From SHLQ01 sp964494395 (GTDB taxonomy: Bacteria; Actinomycetota; Acidimicrobiia; Acidimicrobiales; SHLQ01): a DNA stretch of 15,753 nt. The notes under the pieces are model-generated. The model made no database searches. It saw nothing but the letters and a program-made list of their open reading frames with translations, and was not told the DNA's origin. Shown piece by piece: positions 1-6,454 of the stretch (its first letter is position 1; each line of letters opens with the position of its first letter). Both the position numbers and the translations under genes were made by a program. The stretch is taken from contig CAZBTI010000088.1 of NCBI GenBank assembly GCA_964494395.1, forward strand, positions 1 to 15,753, given 5' to 3'.

Positions 1-169
1 TGGCCGAGGCGAACGGAGCGGAGCGGAGGAGCACGTCGGTTTCCGCGGATGTCGACGCCGTTCACTTCGTTCACTAACCGAGTTTCTCGCCTGCGGCTCC
101 AAACATCGCAAAACTGGCCGAGGCGAACGGAGCGGAGCGGAGGAGCACGTCGGTTTCCGCGGATGTCGA
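1..169. repeat. Interspersed direct repeat, two identical 55-nt copies
   Basis: Positions 1-55 and 115-169 are the same 55 nt, beginning TGGCCGAGGCGAACGGAGCG and ending GATGTCGA, with a period of 114 nt. Each copy contains tandem GGAGC-type pentamers. The 59 nt between them holds the short repeat GTTCACTTCGTTCAC and a GAG-TTT-CTC microhairpin. The first copy starts at the window edge, so the block probably continues upstream. No credible coding frame crosses it. It looks like intergenic REP-type DNA rather than a CRISPR, because there are only two units and the spacer shows no spacer-like character. Its right end abuts the promoter of the herA operon. Confidence 0.85.
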
Positions 170-184
170 GCGGAAGTCTCGACA
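164..184. promoter_or_regulatory. Perfect 7-bp inverted repeat, candidate operator of the herA operon
   Basis: TGTCGAG-N7-CTCGACA is a perfect dyad with 7-bp arms. It lies just upstream of the -10 box at 188-193 and covers the place where a -35 box would be. The left arm is the last bases of the second 55-nt repeat plus one base; the right arm is unique sequence, and the other repeat copy (ending at 55) has no matching right arm. A repressor or activator site is a reasonable inference. It does not match the actinobacterial LexA box or the PafBC-type damage promoter as I know them. It could instead be a chance dyad or an RNA hairpin of a longer transcript. Confidence 0.4.
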
Positions 185-187
185 AGT

Positions 188-193
188 TAGAGT
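188..193 (+). promoter_or_regulatory. Putative -10 box (TAGAGT), leaderless promoter for herA
   Basis: TAGAGT fits TANNNT and ends 7 nt before the GTG at 201. This is the spacing expected if transcription begins at the start codon itself. No Shine-Dalgarno sequence precedes the GTG, which agrees with a leaderless message. No good -35 is visible; the inverted repeat at 164-184 occupies that place. Confidence 0.5.
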
Positions 194-200
194 CCACTTC

Positions 201-1883
201 GTGATTGGACGTGTGCTTGGGACAGACGATGCCACGCCGCTGCAGTTCTGGGTGGCGATTGCTGAGGGCAGCCTTGTGCAGCTCGATGACGTGGTGGCGA
301 TCGATCGTATTCTGCCGACCGGTGAGCGGATTTCGATCTTTGGGATCGTCAATCAGGTTCGTGCCCGTCACGAGGGGGCGACGTTCGATAGCGACGTGTT
401 CCTGATCGCCGAGGGTGTGTTGCCGGCCGAGGTTTCTGAGGCGGCGATGGTGCAGGTCACGCGGGTCGTTCCCGAGGTATTCGTGCCGCCGTTGCCGGGG
501 GCCGAGGTACGAGTCGCCACCGATGAGGAACGAGATGTGGCGCTCGATTTCGACAGCGTCGACCGGCGACTGCCCGCCGGGTTAAGCCGGGAGAACGAAC
601 CGATCTTTCTCGATCTCGATTTCGTCGATGGCACCAAGGGCGCGCACATCAACATCAGCGGTATCTCGGGTGTGGCGACGAAAACGAGTTACGCCACGTT
701 CCTGTTGTACTCGCTGTTCAACAGCGGTGTGCTGGGTAACGACGCAGCCAACACAAAGGGCTTGATCTTCAACGTGAAGGGCGAGGACCTGTTGTTCCTC
801 GACTCTCCGAACGCGCACTTAACCCCCGATCAGGCCGCCCGCTACCAACACCTGAACCTGACCCCCGAGGCGTTCTCGAGCGTTGGAATCGTGGCCCCTC
901 CTCGAAAGGGAGATAACACCGCAACCCCTGCAGTCGGCAGCCGCACGACTGGCGTCAAGCCGTTCTTCTGGACGCTCGATACGTTCTGTCGCCAGAACTT
1001 GCTGCCGTTCCTGTTCGCCGACGCCGAGGACGAACGTCAGCAGTACACGATCGTGGTGCAGTCGGTCACCGCACAGCTCGCTGCTGCGGTGCGCAACGAC
1101 CCCTCCCCCGATGGGGCGGTACGCATCGAGGGAACGACCATCCGCACGTTCAGCCACTTGGTCGATGTGATCGAACGCAAGCTCATCCCCGACGACCCCG
1201 ACGACCGACCCGATCAGCGCTGGACAGGTCGTGCGGTCAGCGGTGGCAGCATCAATGCGTTCGTGCGTCGACTGTCGAGCTCGATTCGTCACGTCGAGCA
1301 TCTCATCCGGGCCGATATTGCGAACGCTCCAGACTTCGCTCTCGACCTCGACAGCAACCAGCTCACCGTGGTCGACATTCACCAACTGCACGATCGGGCG
1401 AAGCGGTTCATCGTCGGCGTGGTATTGCGCCAGGCCTTCGATGAGAAGGAGGCGTCGGGTGTGGCCAAGCCGCTGCAGTTCATCGTCCTCGACGAGCTGA
1501 ACAAGTACGCGCCCCGAGATTCGTCGAGTCCGATCAAGGAAATTCTCCTCGATGTGGCCGAACGCGGCCGCTCGTTGGGCATCATCCTTATCGGGGCTCA
1601 ACAGACGGCGAGCGAGGTCGAGCGCCGCATCGTGGCGAACAGCGCAGTGCGGGTGGTGGGTCGCCTCGACACCGCCGAAGCAGGCCGAGACCAGTACGGA
1701 TTCCTGCCGGGCGTGCAGCGTCAGCGGGCGACAATTCTCAAACCGGGCACGATGTATCTCAGCCAGCCCCGTCTGCCGATCCCACTGCTGATCGAGTTCC
1801 CGTTTCCTGCGTGGGCGACCAGAAGTGCCGAAGCGAGCATGCCTTCGAGCACCGATGGTGGAGACCCCTTCCAGGGCCTGTGA
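201..1883 (+). CDS. herA: HerA-family DNA translocase ATPase (HAS-barrel + DUF87)
   Basis: Predicted 560-aa cytoplasmic ATPase of the HerA/FtsK superfamily, whose members form hexamers that pump duplex DNA and drive NurA in end resection. Residues 1-90 look like the HAS barrel (it opens IGRVLGT and has a small beta-barrel pattern). The ATPase core follows: a P-loop region at 153-163 (SGISGVATKTS), Walker B at 427-432 (FIVLDE), a GAQQ sensor-like motif at 465-468 and a conserved-looking Asn/Arg segment NSAVRVVGR at 480-488. The P-loop lacks the Gly normally before the Lys. The GTG at 201 is chosen because the HAS barrel starts there and a -10 box lies 7 nt upstream. Its TGA overlaps the sbcD ATG (TGATG). 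The neighbours sbcD, sbcC and nurA support a repair role over the defence-type HerA proteins. Confidence 0.9.
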   Translation: MIGRVLGTDDATPLQFWVAIAEGSLVQLDDVVAIDRILPTGERISIFGIVNQVRARHEGATFDSDVFLIAEGVLPAEVSEAAMVQVTRVVPEVFVPPLPGAEVRVATDEERDVALDFDSVDRRLPAGLSRENEPIFLDLDFVDGTKGAHINISGISGVATKTSYATFLLYSLFNSGVLGNDAANTKGLIFNVKGEDLLFLDSPNAHLTPDQAARYQHLNLTPEAFSSVGIVAPPRKGDNTATPAVGSRTTGVKPFFWTLDTFCRQNLLPFLFADAEDERQQYTIVVQSVTAQLAAAVRNDPSPDGAVRIEGTTIRTFSHLVDVIERKLIPDDPDDRPDQRWTGRAVSGGSINAFVRRLSSSIRHVEHLIRADIANAPDFALDLDSNQLTVVDIHQLHDRAKRFIVGVVLRQAFDEKEASGVAKPLQFIVLDELNKYAPRDSSSPIKEILLDVAERGRSLGIILIGAQQTASEVERRIVANSAVRVVGRLDTAEAGRDQYGFLPGVQRQRATILKPGTMYLSQPRLPIPLLIEFPFPAWATRSAEASMPSSTDGGDPFQGL

Positions 1884-3052
1884 TGCCCGTCAGACTTCTC
1901 CACACCTCTGACTGGCACGTCGGCAAGACCATCCGGGGCATCAGCCGCGCCGATGAACATCGAGCGGTCTTCGATGAGATCGTCGGGATCACGAAGAGCA
2001 ACGACGTCGACGTCGTGTTGGTTGCCGGTGACCTGTTCGAGACCGCAGCTCCGGGGCCCGAAGCAGAACGCATCGTGTGGTCGACGCTGCTCGAACTCGC
2101 GTCAGCCGCGGCCCATGTCGTGGTGATTGCCGGCAACCATGACAACCCTCGCCGCCTCGATGCGCTCGCCGAAGTCTTCGCCCTCGGCAACGTCCACCTC
2201 GTGGCAGAGCCCCATCGCCCAGAAGATGGAGGTGTGATCAACATCGACCTCCCGAACGGCGAGCTGCTCGACGTAGTGGCGCTGCCGTTCGTATCGAAGC
2301 GCGGCGTCGTGCGCGCCGATGCCTTGATGGAACTTGATGCCTACGAGTTGCAGGGGGTGTACGCCGAGCGCATTCGCCGCCTCCTCGGCGTACTCATCGA
2401 AGCCCGCCGGGAGGGGGCGCTCCAAGTGGTGATGTCGCACGGCTTCGTTCTCGGTGGTGGCGCCGCCGGTGGCGAACGGCCCGCCCACCTCGCCGATGAG
2501 TACGCGCTTCCCGCTCAACTGTTCTCCTCGGGAACGAACTACGTTGCGCTGGGCCACCTCCACAAGGCGCAGAAAATCCCTGGAGCGACGGCGATCCACT
2601 ATTCGGGTTCGCCGCTGCAACTCGACTTCGGTGATCCAGATACTCAGAAGTCGGTAACCCTCGTCGATCTCAAAGCGGGTGCGCCAGCCAAGACTACGAA
2701 GATCAAACTCGAGCAAGGTCGCCGGTTGCGGACGCTTACCGGGACGCTCGACGACCTCCGGGAAGCCGATGTCGGCAACGACTGGTTGCGAGTGCGAGTC
2801 ATCGAAGCGCGTCGCCCTGATCTCGCCGACCACGTTCGAGAACTTCTTGGCCCTCGCTGCGTCGATGTTTTGATCGATGCCCCCGACGAACCAGTTGAGG
2901 AACGCCGGAGGCTTCGGACGGGCAAGACTCCCCAGCAGCTCTTCGAGGAATACCTCGACGATCTCAACATCGAAGACCCTCGGCTCATCACGGCGTTCAA
3001 CGAGTTGCTCGCCGATCATCACAGCGGCGTCACCGGTGCGGGTGATACCTGA
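1883..3052 (+). CDS. sbcD: SbcD/Mre11-family DNA repair exonuclease
   Basis: Predicted 389-aa metallophosphoesterase, the nuclease subunit of the SbcCD (Mre11-Rad50) complex that cuts hairpins and protein-blocked DNA ends using Mn2+. All phosphoesterase motifs are visible: D10-x-H12 (TSDWH), G49-D50 (AGDLF), G84-N-H-D87, H186 (MSHG) and G224-H-L-H227. Length is close to that of bacterial SbcD (about 400). The last 100 residues carry the capping and SbcC-contacting region expected in the family. The ATG at 1883 is preferred over an in-frame upstream ATG at 1811, because the family begins right at the DxH strand and the TGATG overlap with herA implies translational coupling. Its own TGA overlaps the sbcC ATG in the same way. 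Confidence 0.95.
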   Translation: MPVRLLHTSDWHVGKTIRGISRADEHRAVFDEIVGITKSNDVDVVLVAGDLFETAAPGPEAERIVWSTLLELASAAAHVVVIAGNHDNPRRLDALAEVFALGNVHLVAEPHRPEDGGVINIDLPNGELLDVVALPFVSKRGVVRADALMELDAYELQGVYAERIRRLLGVLIEARREGALQVVMSHGFVLGGGAAGGERPAHLADEYALPAQLFSSGTNYVALGHLHKAQKIPGATAIHYSGSPLQLDFGDPDTQKSVTLVDLKAGAPAKTTKIKLEQGRRLRTLTGTLDDLREADVGNDWLRVRVIEARRPDLADHVRELLGPRCVDVLIDAPDEPVEERRRLRTGKTPQQLFEEYLDDLNIEDPRLITAFNELLADHHSGVTGAGDT

Positions 3053-5466
3053 TGCGGCCGCTCCTCCTCGAGATGACCGGCTTCGCAGCTTTCCGCGAAC
3101 GTACCGTGGTCGACTTCGAAAACCATGAACTGCTGGCATTCACCGGTCCGACCGGAGCGGGCAAGTCGTCGATTATCGATGGCATTGCCTTCGCGCTCTT
3201 CGGCTCGGTTGCCCGCTACGGCAACGAAAAGCTGATCGCCCCGATCATCAACAGTCAGTCCGCCGAGGCTCGGGTCCGTCTCGACTTCAGCATCGGGGAT
3301 GACCGCTACACCGCCGTGCGCGTGATCCGCAGAACATCTACGGGCGGAGCCAGCACCAAAGAGGCAAGGCTCGAGAAGCAAGATGCCAATGAGGTAATCG
3401 TGCTCGCTGGCACCGCTGCCGAGGTGACCGCTGAAGTCGAAGACCTGCTCGGCCTGTCGTTCGGCCAGTTCACCAAAACCATCGTTCTCCCCCAAGGCGA
3501 TTTCGCTCGCTTCCTCACCGAAACGGCCGGTGACCGACAAACCCTGCTGCGTCGCCTTCTGGGGCTCGATGTTTACGCGGCCATGGGTGCCCAGGCGAGG
3601 CGCCGTTCCAAGGAAGCCGGCATCGAGGCCGAAGCTACCAAGCAGGCTCTCGGCACGGTCGACATCGTGACGAACGCTGCGCTCGCCCGCATGACCAAGG
3701 CCGCCGACAAGATCGAAGCAGCGACCGTTGCGGCGAGTGAAACCCACGCCGAACTCCTCGACGCTCTCCAGGTCCAGGCCGCCACCACCGAGGCGCTCAA
3801 CCAGATCGACCAATCGATGGGGCAACTCGAACAGATCGAAGTTCCCGAGGACGCCAGGGCCTACGAGAACGATGTCGCCGCTGCAGACAACGCTGTCGCT
3901 GACGCCCAGGCGTTGCACGGCAAGGCCGAAGAGCAGCGGGTCGCCGCGGCCGAGGCGGTCAACACGCTCACCCCGGCAGGCGAGTTGGAAACCTCGATTG
4001 CGCTGCACGATCGCTCCGACGAACTCGTCACGTCGTGCAGCGAACTCGATGCAGAAGTGAAGAAGGCTACGACGGCGTCGGCAAAAGCTGACGAGGAAGT
4101 GACGGCGATCGAGGAGCGGTTGACGGCCGCCCGAGAAGAGCTTGAAAGTACCCGGATAGCGGCGGGAGCAGCGGGGATCGCTGCAACCCTCGCCATCGGC
4201 GACGACTGCCCGGTGTGCGCTCGGGTGATCGACGAACTTCCCGAAACACACGTGCACGACGTCGGACGCCTCGAAGATCTTGTGTCAGCTGCCGAAGCAG
4301 CAGCCGTAACGTCTCGAAACGCTGCGAGCGACGCACATGGTCAAGCGAGAGCGGCCGAGGCAACAGCGGCAAACGAACGTCAGTCGCTCGCTGCGCTGAC
4401 CGAGCAAGTGGCAGAACTTCCGACCCGCAAGCAGTTGCTAGCGCTGGCGGCCAAGGTCGAGACCGCGACGACGAGACTCGACGAAGCAGCAGAGGCGGAG
4501 ACCAACGCGACAATCACGTTGGCCGAGGTAATGAACGAGCGAGCCGCTATCGGAAATCGGGCAGCGCAACTGAGCCGAAACTTTGTCGAGGCCCGTGATG
4601 GCGTGGGCGCTCTCGACCCGCCGGTTCCGAGTAGCGAAGACGTCGTCGAGAATTGGAGCGAACTCACCGAGTGGAGCGCCGCCAAGCAAAAAGAACTCGC
4701 TGCCGAAAGAAAAGAACTCACGACCAAGGCAAAGGCCGACACTAAAGCCCTTGCCGCCCTCGAGAAGCAACTGCGCACCACCGCGAAACCGTTCGAGATC
4801 GACGTCGACACGGCACCTGAAGAGGTTCATCTCGCTCTCGTCACTCAACGAAACGAAATGGTTGCGACCAGAGATGAGGCTGCATTCCGGAAGAAGCGCG
4901 ACGCCGACAACGCCGCACGAATCACCGAACTTGAAGAAGAGGCACTCGTCGCAACAGAACTCGGCCGACTCCTGAACGCAAAGGGCTTCGAACAGTGGCT
5001 CATGTCAGACGTGATGATCGACCTCGCCGAACGCGCAACCGAACGTCTCCACGTATTGTCCTCGGGTGCATATTCGTTGACGACCGATGGCACCGACTTC
5101 TCTGTCCTCGACCATCGCAACGCCGACGAGGTTCGCAGTGCTCGAACGCTGTCAGGCGGAGAGACCTTCCTCGCCTCGCTTTCCCTTGCGCTCGCACTGG
5201 CTGACAGCATCACCGACATGGCCTCGACCGCGATTCCGCCAACCGAGTCGGTCTTCCTCGACGAGGGCTTCGGCACGCTCGACCCTGAAACTCTCGACGT
5301 GGTGGCGACAGCGATCGAAGAACTGGGCGCGGCTGGAAGGCTCGTATGCATCGTGACCCATATCTCCGACCTCGCCGACCGGTTGCCCCAGCACGTTCGG
5401 GTGTCGAAAGGCCCGACCGGTTCGACGATCACACAAAGTCCCGAGCTCATCGAGGCGCAAGGATGA
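3052..5466 (+). CDS. sbcC: SbcC/Rad50-family SMC-like ATPase
   Basis: Predicted 804-aa ABC/SMC-type ATPase, partner of SbcD, tethering and opening DNA ends. In order: Walker A GPTGAGKS at 32-39; Q-loop at Q148 (VLPQGDF); an Ala/Glu-rich coiled-coil arm from about 180; a zinc hook CPVC at 386-389, near the middle of the coil; a return coil to about 640; ABC signature LSGGE at 700-704; Walker B VFLDE ending D737-E738; and H-loop His at 770. It is shorter than E. coli SbcC (about 1050) and nearer archaeal Rad50, so the coils are short. It overlaps sbcD (TGATG) and nurA (ATGA). All ATPase residues are intact. Confidence 0.95.
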   Translation: MRPLLLEMTGFAAFRERTVVDFENHELLAFTGPTGAGKSSIIDGIAFALFGSVARYGNEKLIAPIINSQSAEARVRLDFSIGDDRYTAVRVIRRTSTGGASTKEARLEKQDANEVIVLAGTAAEVTAEVEDLLGLSFGQFTKTIVLPQGDFARFLTETAGDRQTLLRRLLGLDVYAAMGAQARRRSKEAGIEAEATKQALGTVDIVTNAALARMTKAADKIEAATVAASETHAELLDALQVQAATTEALNQIDQSMGQLEQIEVPEDARAYENDVAAADNAVADAQALHGKAEEQRVAAAEAVNTLTPAGELETSIALHDRSDELVTSCSELDAEVKKATTASAKADEEVTAIEERLTAAREELESTRIAAGAAGIAATLAIGDDCPVCARVIDELPETHVHDVGRLEDLVSAAEAAAVTSRNAASDAHGQARAAEATAANERQSLAALTEQVAELPTRKQLLALAAKVETATTRLDEAAEAETNATITLAEVMNERAAIGNRAAQLSRNFVEARDGVGALDPPVPSSEDVVENWSELTEWSAAKQKELAAERKELTTKAKADTKALAALEKQLRTTAKPFEIDVDTAPEEVHLALVTQRNEMVATRDEAAFRKKRDADNAARITELEEEALVATELGRLLNAKGFEQWLMSDVMIDLAERATERLHVLSSGAYSLTTDGTDFSVLDHRNADEVRSARTLSGGETFLASLSLALALADSITDMASTAIPPTESVFLDEGFGTLDPETLDVVATAIEELGAAGRLVCIVTHISDLADRLPQHVRVSKGPTGSTITQSPELIEAQG

Positions 5467-6407
5467 TCTTCTCGGTTGAAGCGTGGGCTCCCGAATACGG
5501 GACGGGCGGCGACGTCGACTCGCTCAGCGCGTCCAATGACGTCGTGCACGCCAATGTCGAGGTTGCGCCAGGCGAGTGGACGCCGATCGCATCTGCTGAT
5601 GTTGCCGTAACAGGCGACATCTACTTCGTCGACGGCGTGCGACGTATCGACGCCCGGGTGTGGCTCACCGACGATGGGCTCGTCCTACCAGGAACCTGCG
5701 CAACCGTCGCGGCCGGGTCGGTTCGGTGCACACCCGATGCTGCAATGGTGCACGACGTTGCTGTCAGGCGTGCGTTCTTCACTCCACCGGCACCGAGCGC
5801 GACCTCCATCGTCACCGAATACGGCGAATACGTGCACGTTCCGGTCACTACCGGTTCGCCCGAAGACCTCTACCTGGGCATCCACGATCAGATGACGGCC
5901 CTCGAGACCCGAATCGTTCCGGAGGCTGGAACGAAGAATCTCGTGGTCTTCGATGGACCACTCCGGGGCCGGGTCGCGAACAGAACGGTGGGGCTCATCA
6001 AGACGCACCACGTGCAGTACCTCGAGGCCGACGAGCAACGCATCGTTGCCAGCCTCGATGCTGGCGAGAGATCACCGCTCTTTACAATCGGGACCGGCCG
6101 CTTTGCCCGCTTCAGTTGGTATCTCCGATTGCCCGGTCCGAGAACCCACGGGTGGGCGGGGATCGTGCGCTGCGAAGCCCCCTGCCTCGCCTCTGATCAG
6201 GACGGTGCAGCAAACGCTGCAAGCCTCGCCAACCTCGTGTCGGCAACGCTCCCCCGGTATGCGAGCGAACCCCACAAGGAAGACCGTGCCCCGCAGAACC
6301 TGTATCCGATCAAGGGTCTGGAGAACGCACTACGGCGACGGCTGGGAGATCAACGATTGCTGCAACGGGCGCTTCGAAAGGCGAGTGCCGAAAGCCCGCC
6401 CGGATAG
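5463..6407 (+). CDS. nurA: NurA-family 5'-3' nuclease (divergent)
   Basis: Predicted 314-aa protein that I assign to the NurA nuclease family, the partner HerA drives during end resection. NurA-like landmarks in order: FVDG with D57 and Arg60-61; E148, then VVFDGPL with D164 sixteen residues later; GLIK at 177-180; SWYLRL at 218-223; VRCE ending E238; and YP at 281-282 in the last helix region. From memory, archaeal NurA uses acidic residues of these three motifs plus a Tyr and a His in a C-terminal YP(x)n-AH motif. Here the His position is occupied by Ala289. The ATG at 5463 overlaps the sbcC stop (ATGA); an in-frame upstream start at 5346 would run deep into sbcC and is rejected. Context makes the assignment stronger than sequence alone. 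Confidence is lower for catalytic competence. Confidence 0.82.
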   Translation: MIFSVEAWAPEYGTGGDVDSLSASNDVVHANVEVAPGEWTPIASADVAVTGDIYFVDGVRRIDARVWLTDDGLVLPGTCATVAAGSVRCTPDAAMVHDVAVRRAFFTPPAPSATSIVTEYGEYVHVPVTTGSPEDLYLGIHDQMTALETRIVPEAGTKNLVVFDGPLRGRVANRTVGLIKTHHVQYLEADEQRIVASLDAGERSPLFTIGTGRFARFSWYLRLPGPRTHGWAGIVRCEAPCLASDQDGAANAASLANLVSATLPRYASEPHKEDRAPQNLYPIKGLENALRRRLGDQRLLQRALRKASAESPPG

Positions 6408-6415
6408 TTCCCAAA

Positions 6416-6448
6416 GTCGTCGGAGGTCGTCTACAAGCCCGCTAGCGT
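6416..6448 (+). promoter_or_regulatory. Putative leaderless promoter of the SNF2-SWIM pair
   Basis: The 47 nt between nurA and the SNF2 gene hold TAGCGT (6443-6448), a TANNNT -10 box 6 nt before the GTG at 6455. Upstream there is a direct repeat of GTCGTC at 6416-6421 and 6426-6431, a 10-bp period that places both copies on the same face of the helix. No convincing -35 or Shine-Dalgarno is seen. The pair may therefore be transcribed separately from the herA operon, or additionally by read-through, as no terminator hairpin is visible after nurA. Confidence 0.4.
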
Positions 6449-6454
6449 GGATAG

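Noticed and set aside
1..169. CRISPR array
   Set aside because: Only two long repeats, no dyad-type CRISPR repeat, no cas genes.
164..193. LexA box or PafBC/RecA-NDp damage promoter upstream of herA
   Set aside because: No CGAAC-N-GTTCG core and no TTGTC-RGTG-N8-TANNNT arrangement; the dyad is a different sequence.
74..352. Minus-strand 92-aa open frame across the 5' repeats and herA start
   Set aside because: Ser/Arg/Thr-rich shadow of repeat DNA and the herA frame, no homology features.
819..1601. Minus-strand 260-aa open frame opposite herA
   Set aside because: Antisense to an ATPase with clear motifs; long antisense frames are common in GC-rich genes.
2102..3139. Minus-strand 345-aa open frame opposite sbcD
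   Set aside because: Antisense shadow of an intact phosphoesterase gene; no recognisable domain.
3019..4257. Minus-strand 412-aa open frame opposite sbcC
   Set aside because: Antisense to the coiled-coil gene; repetitive composition mirrors the Ala/Glu coil.
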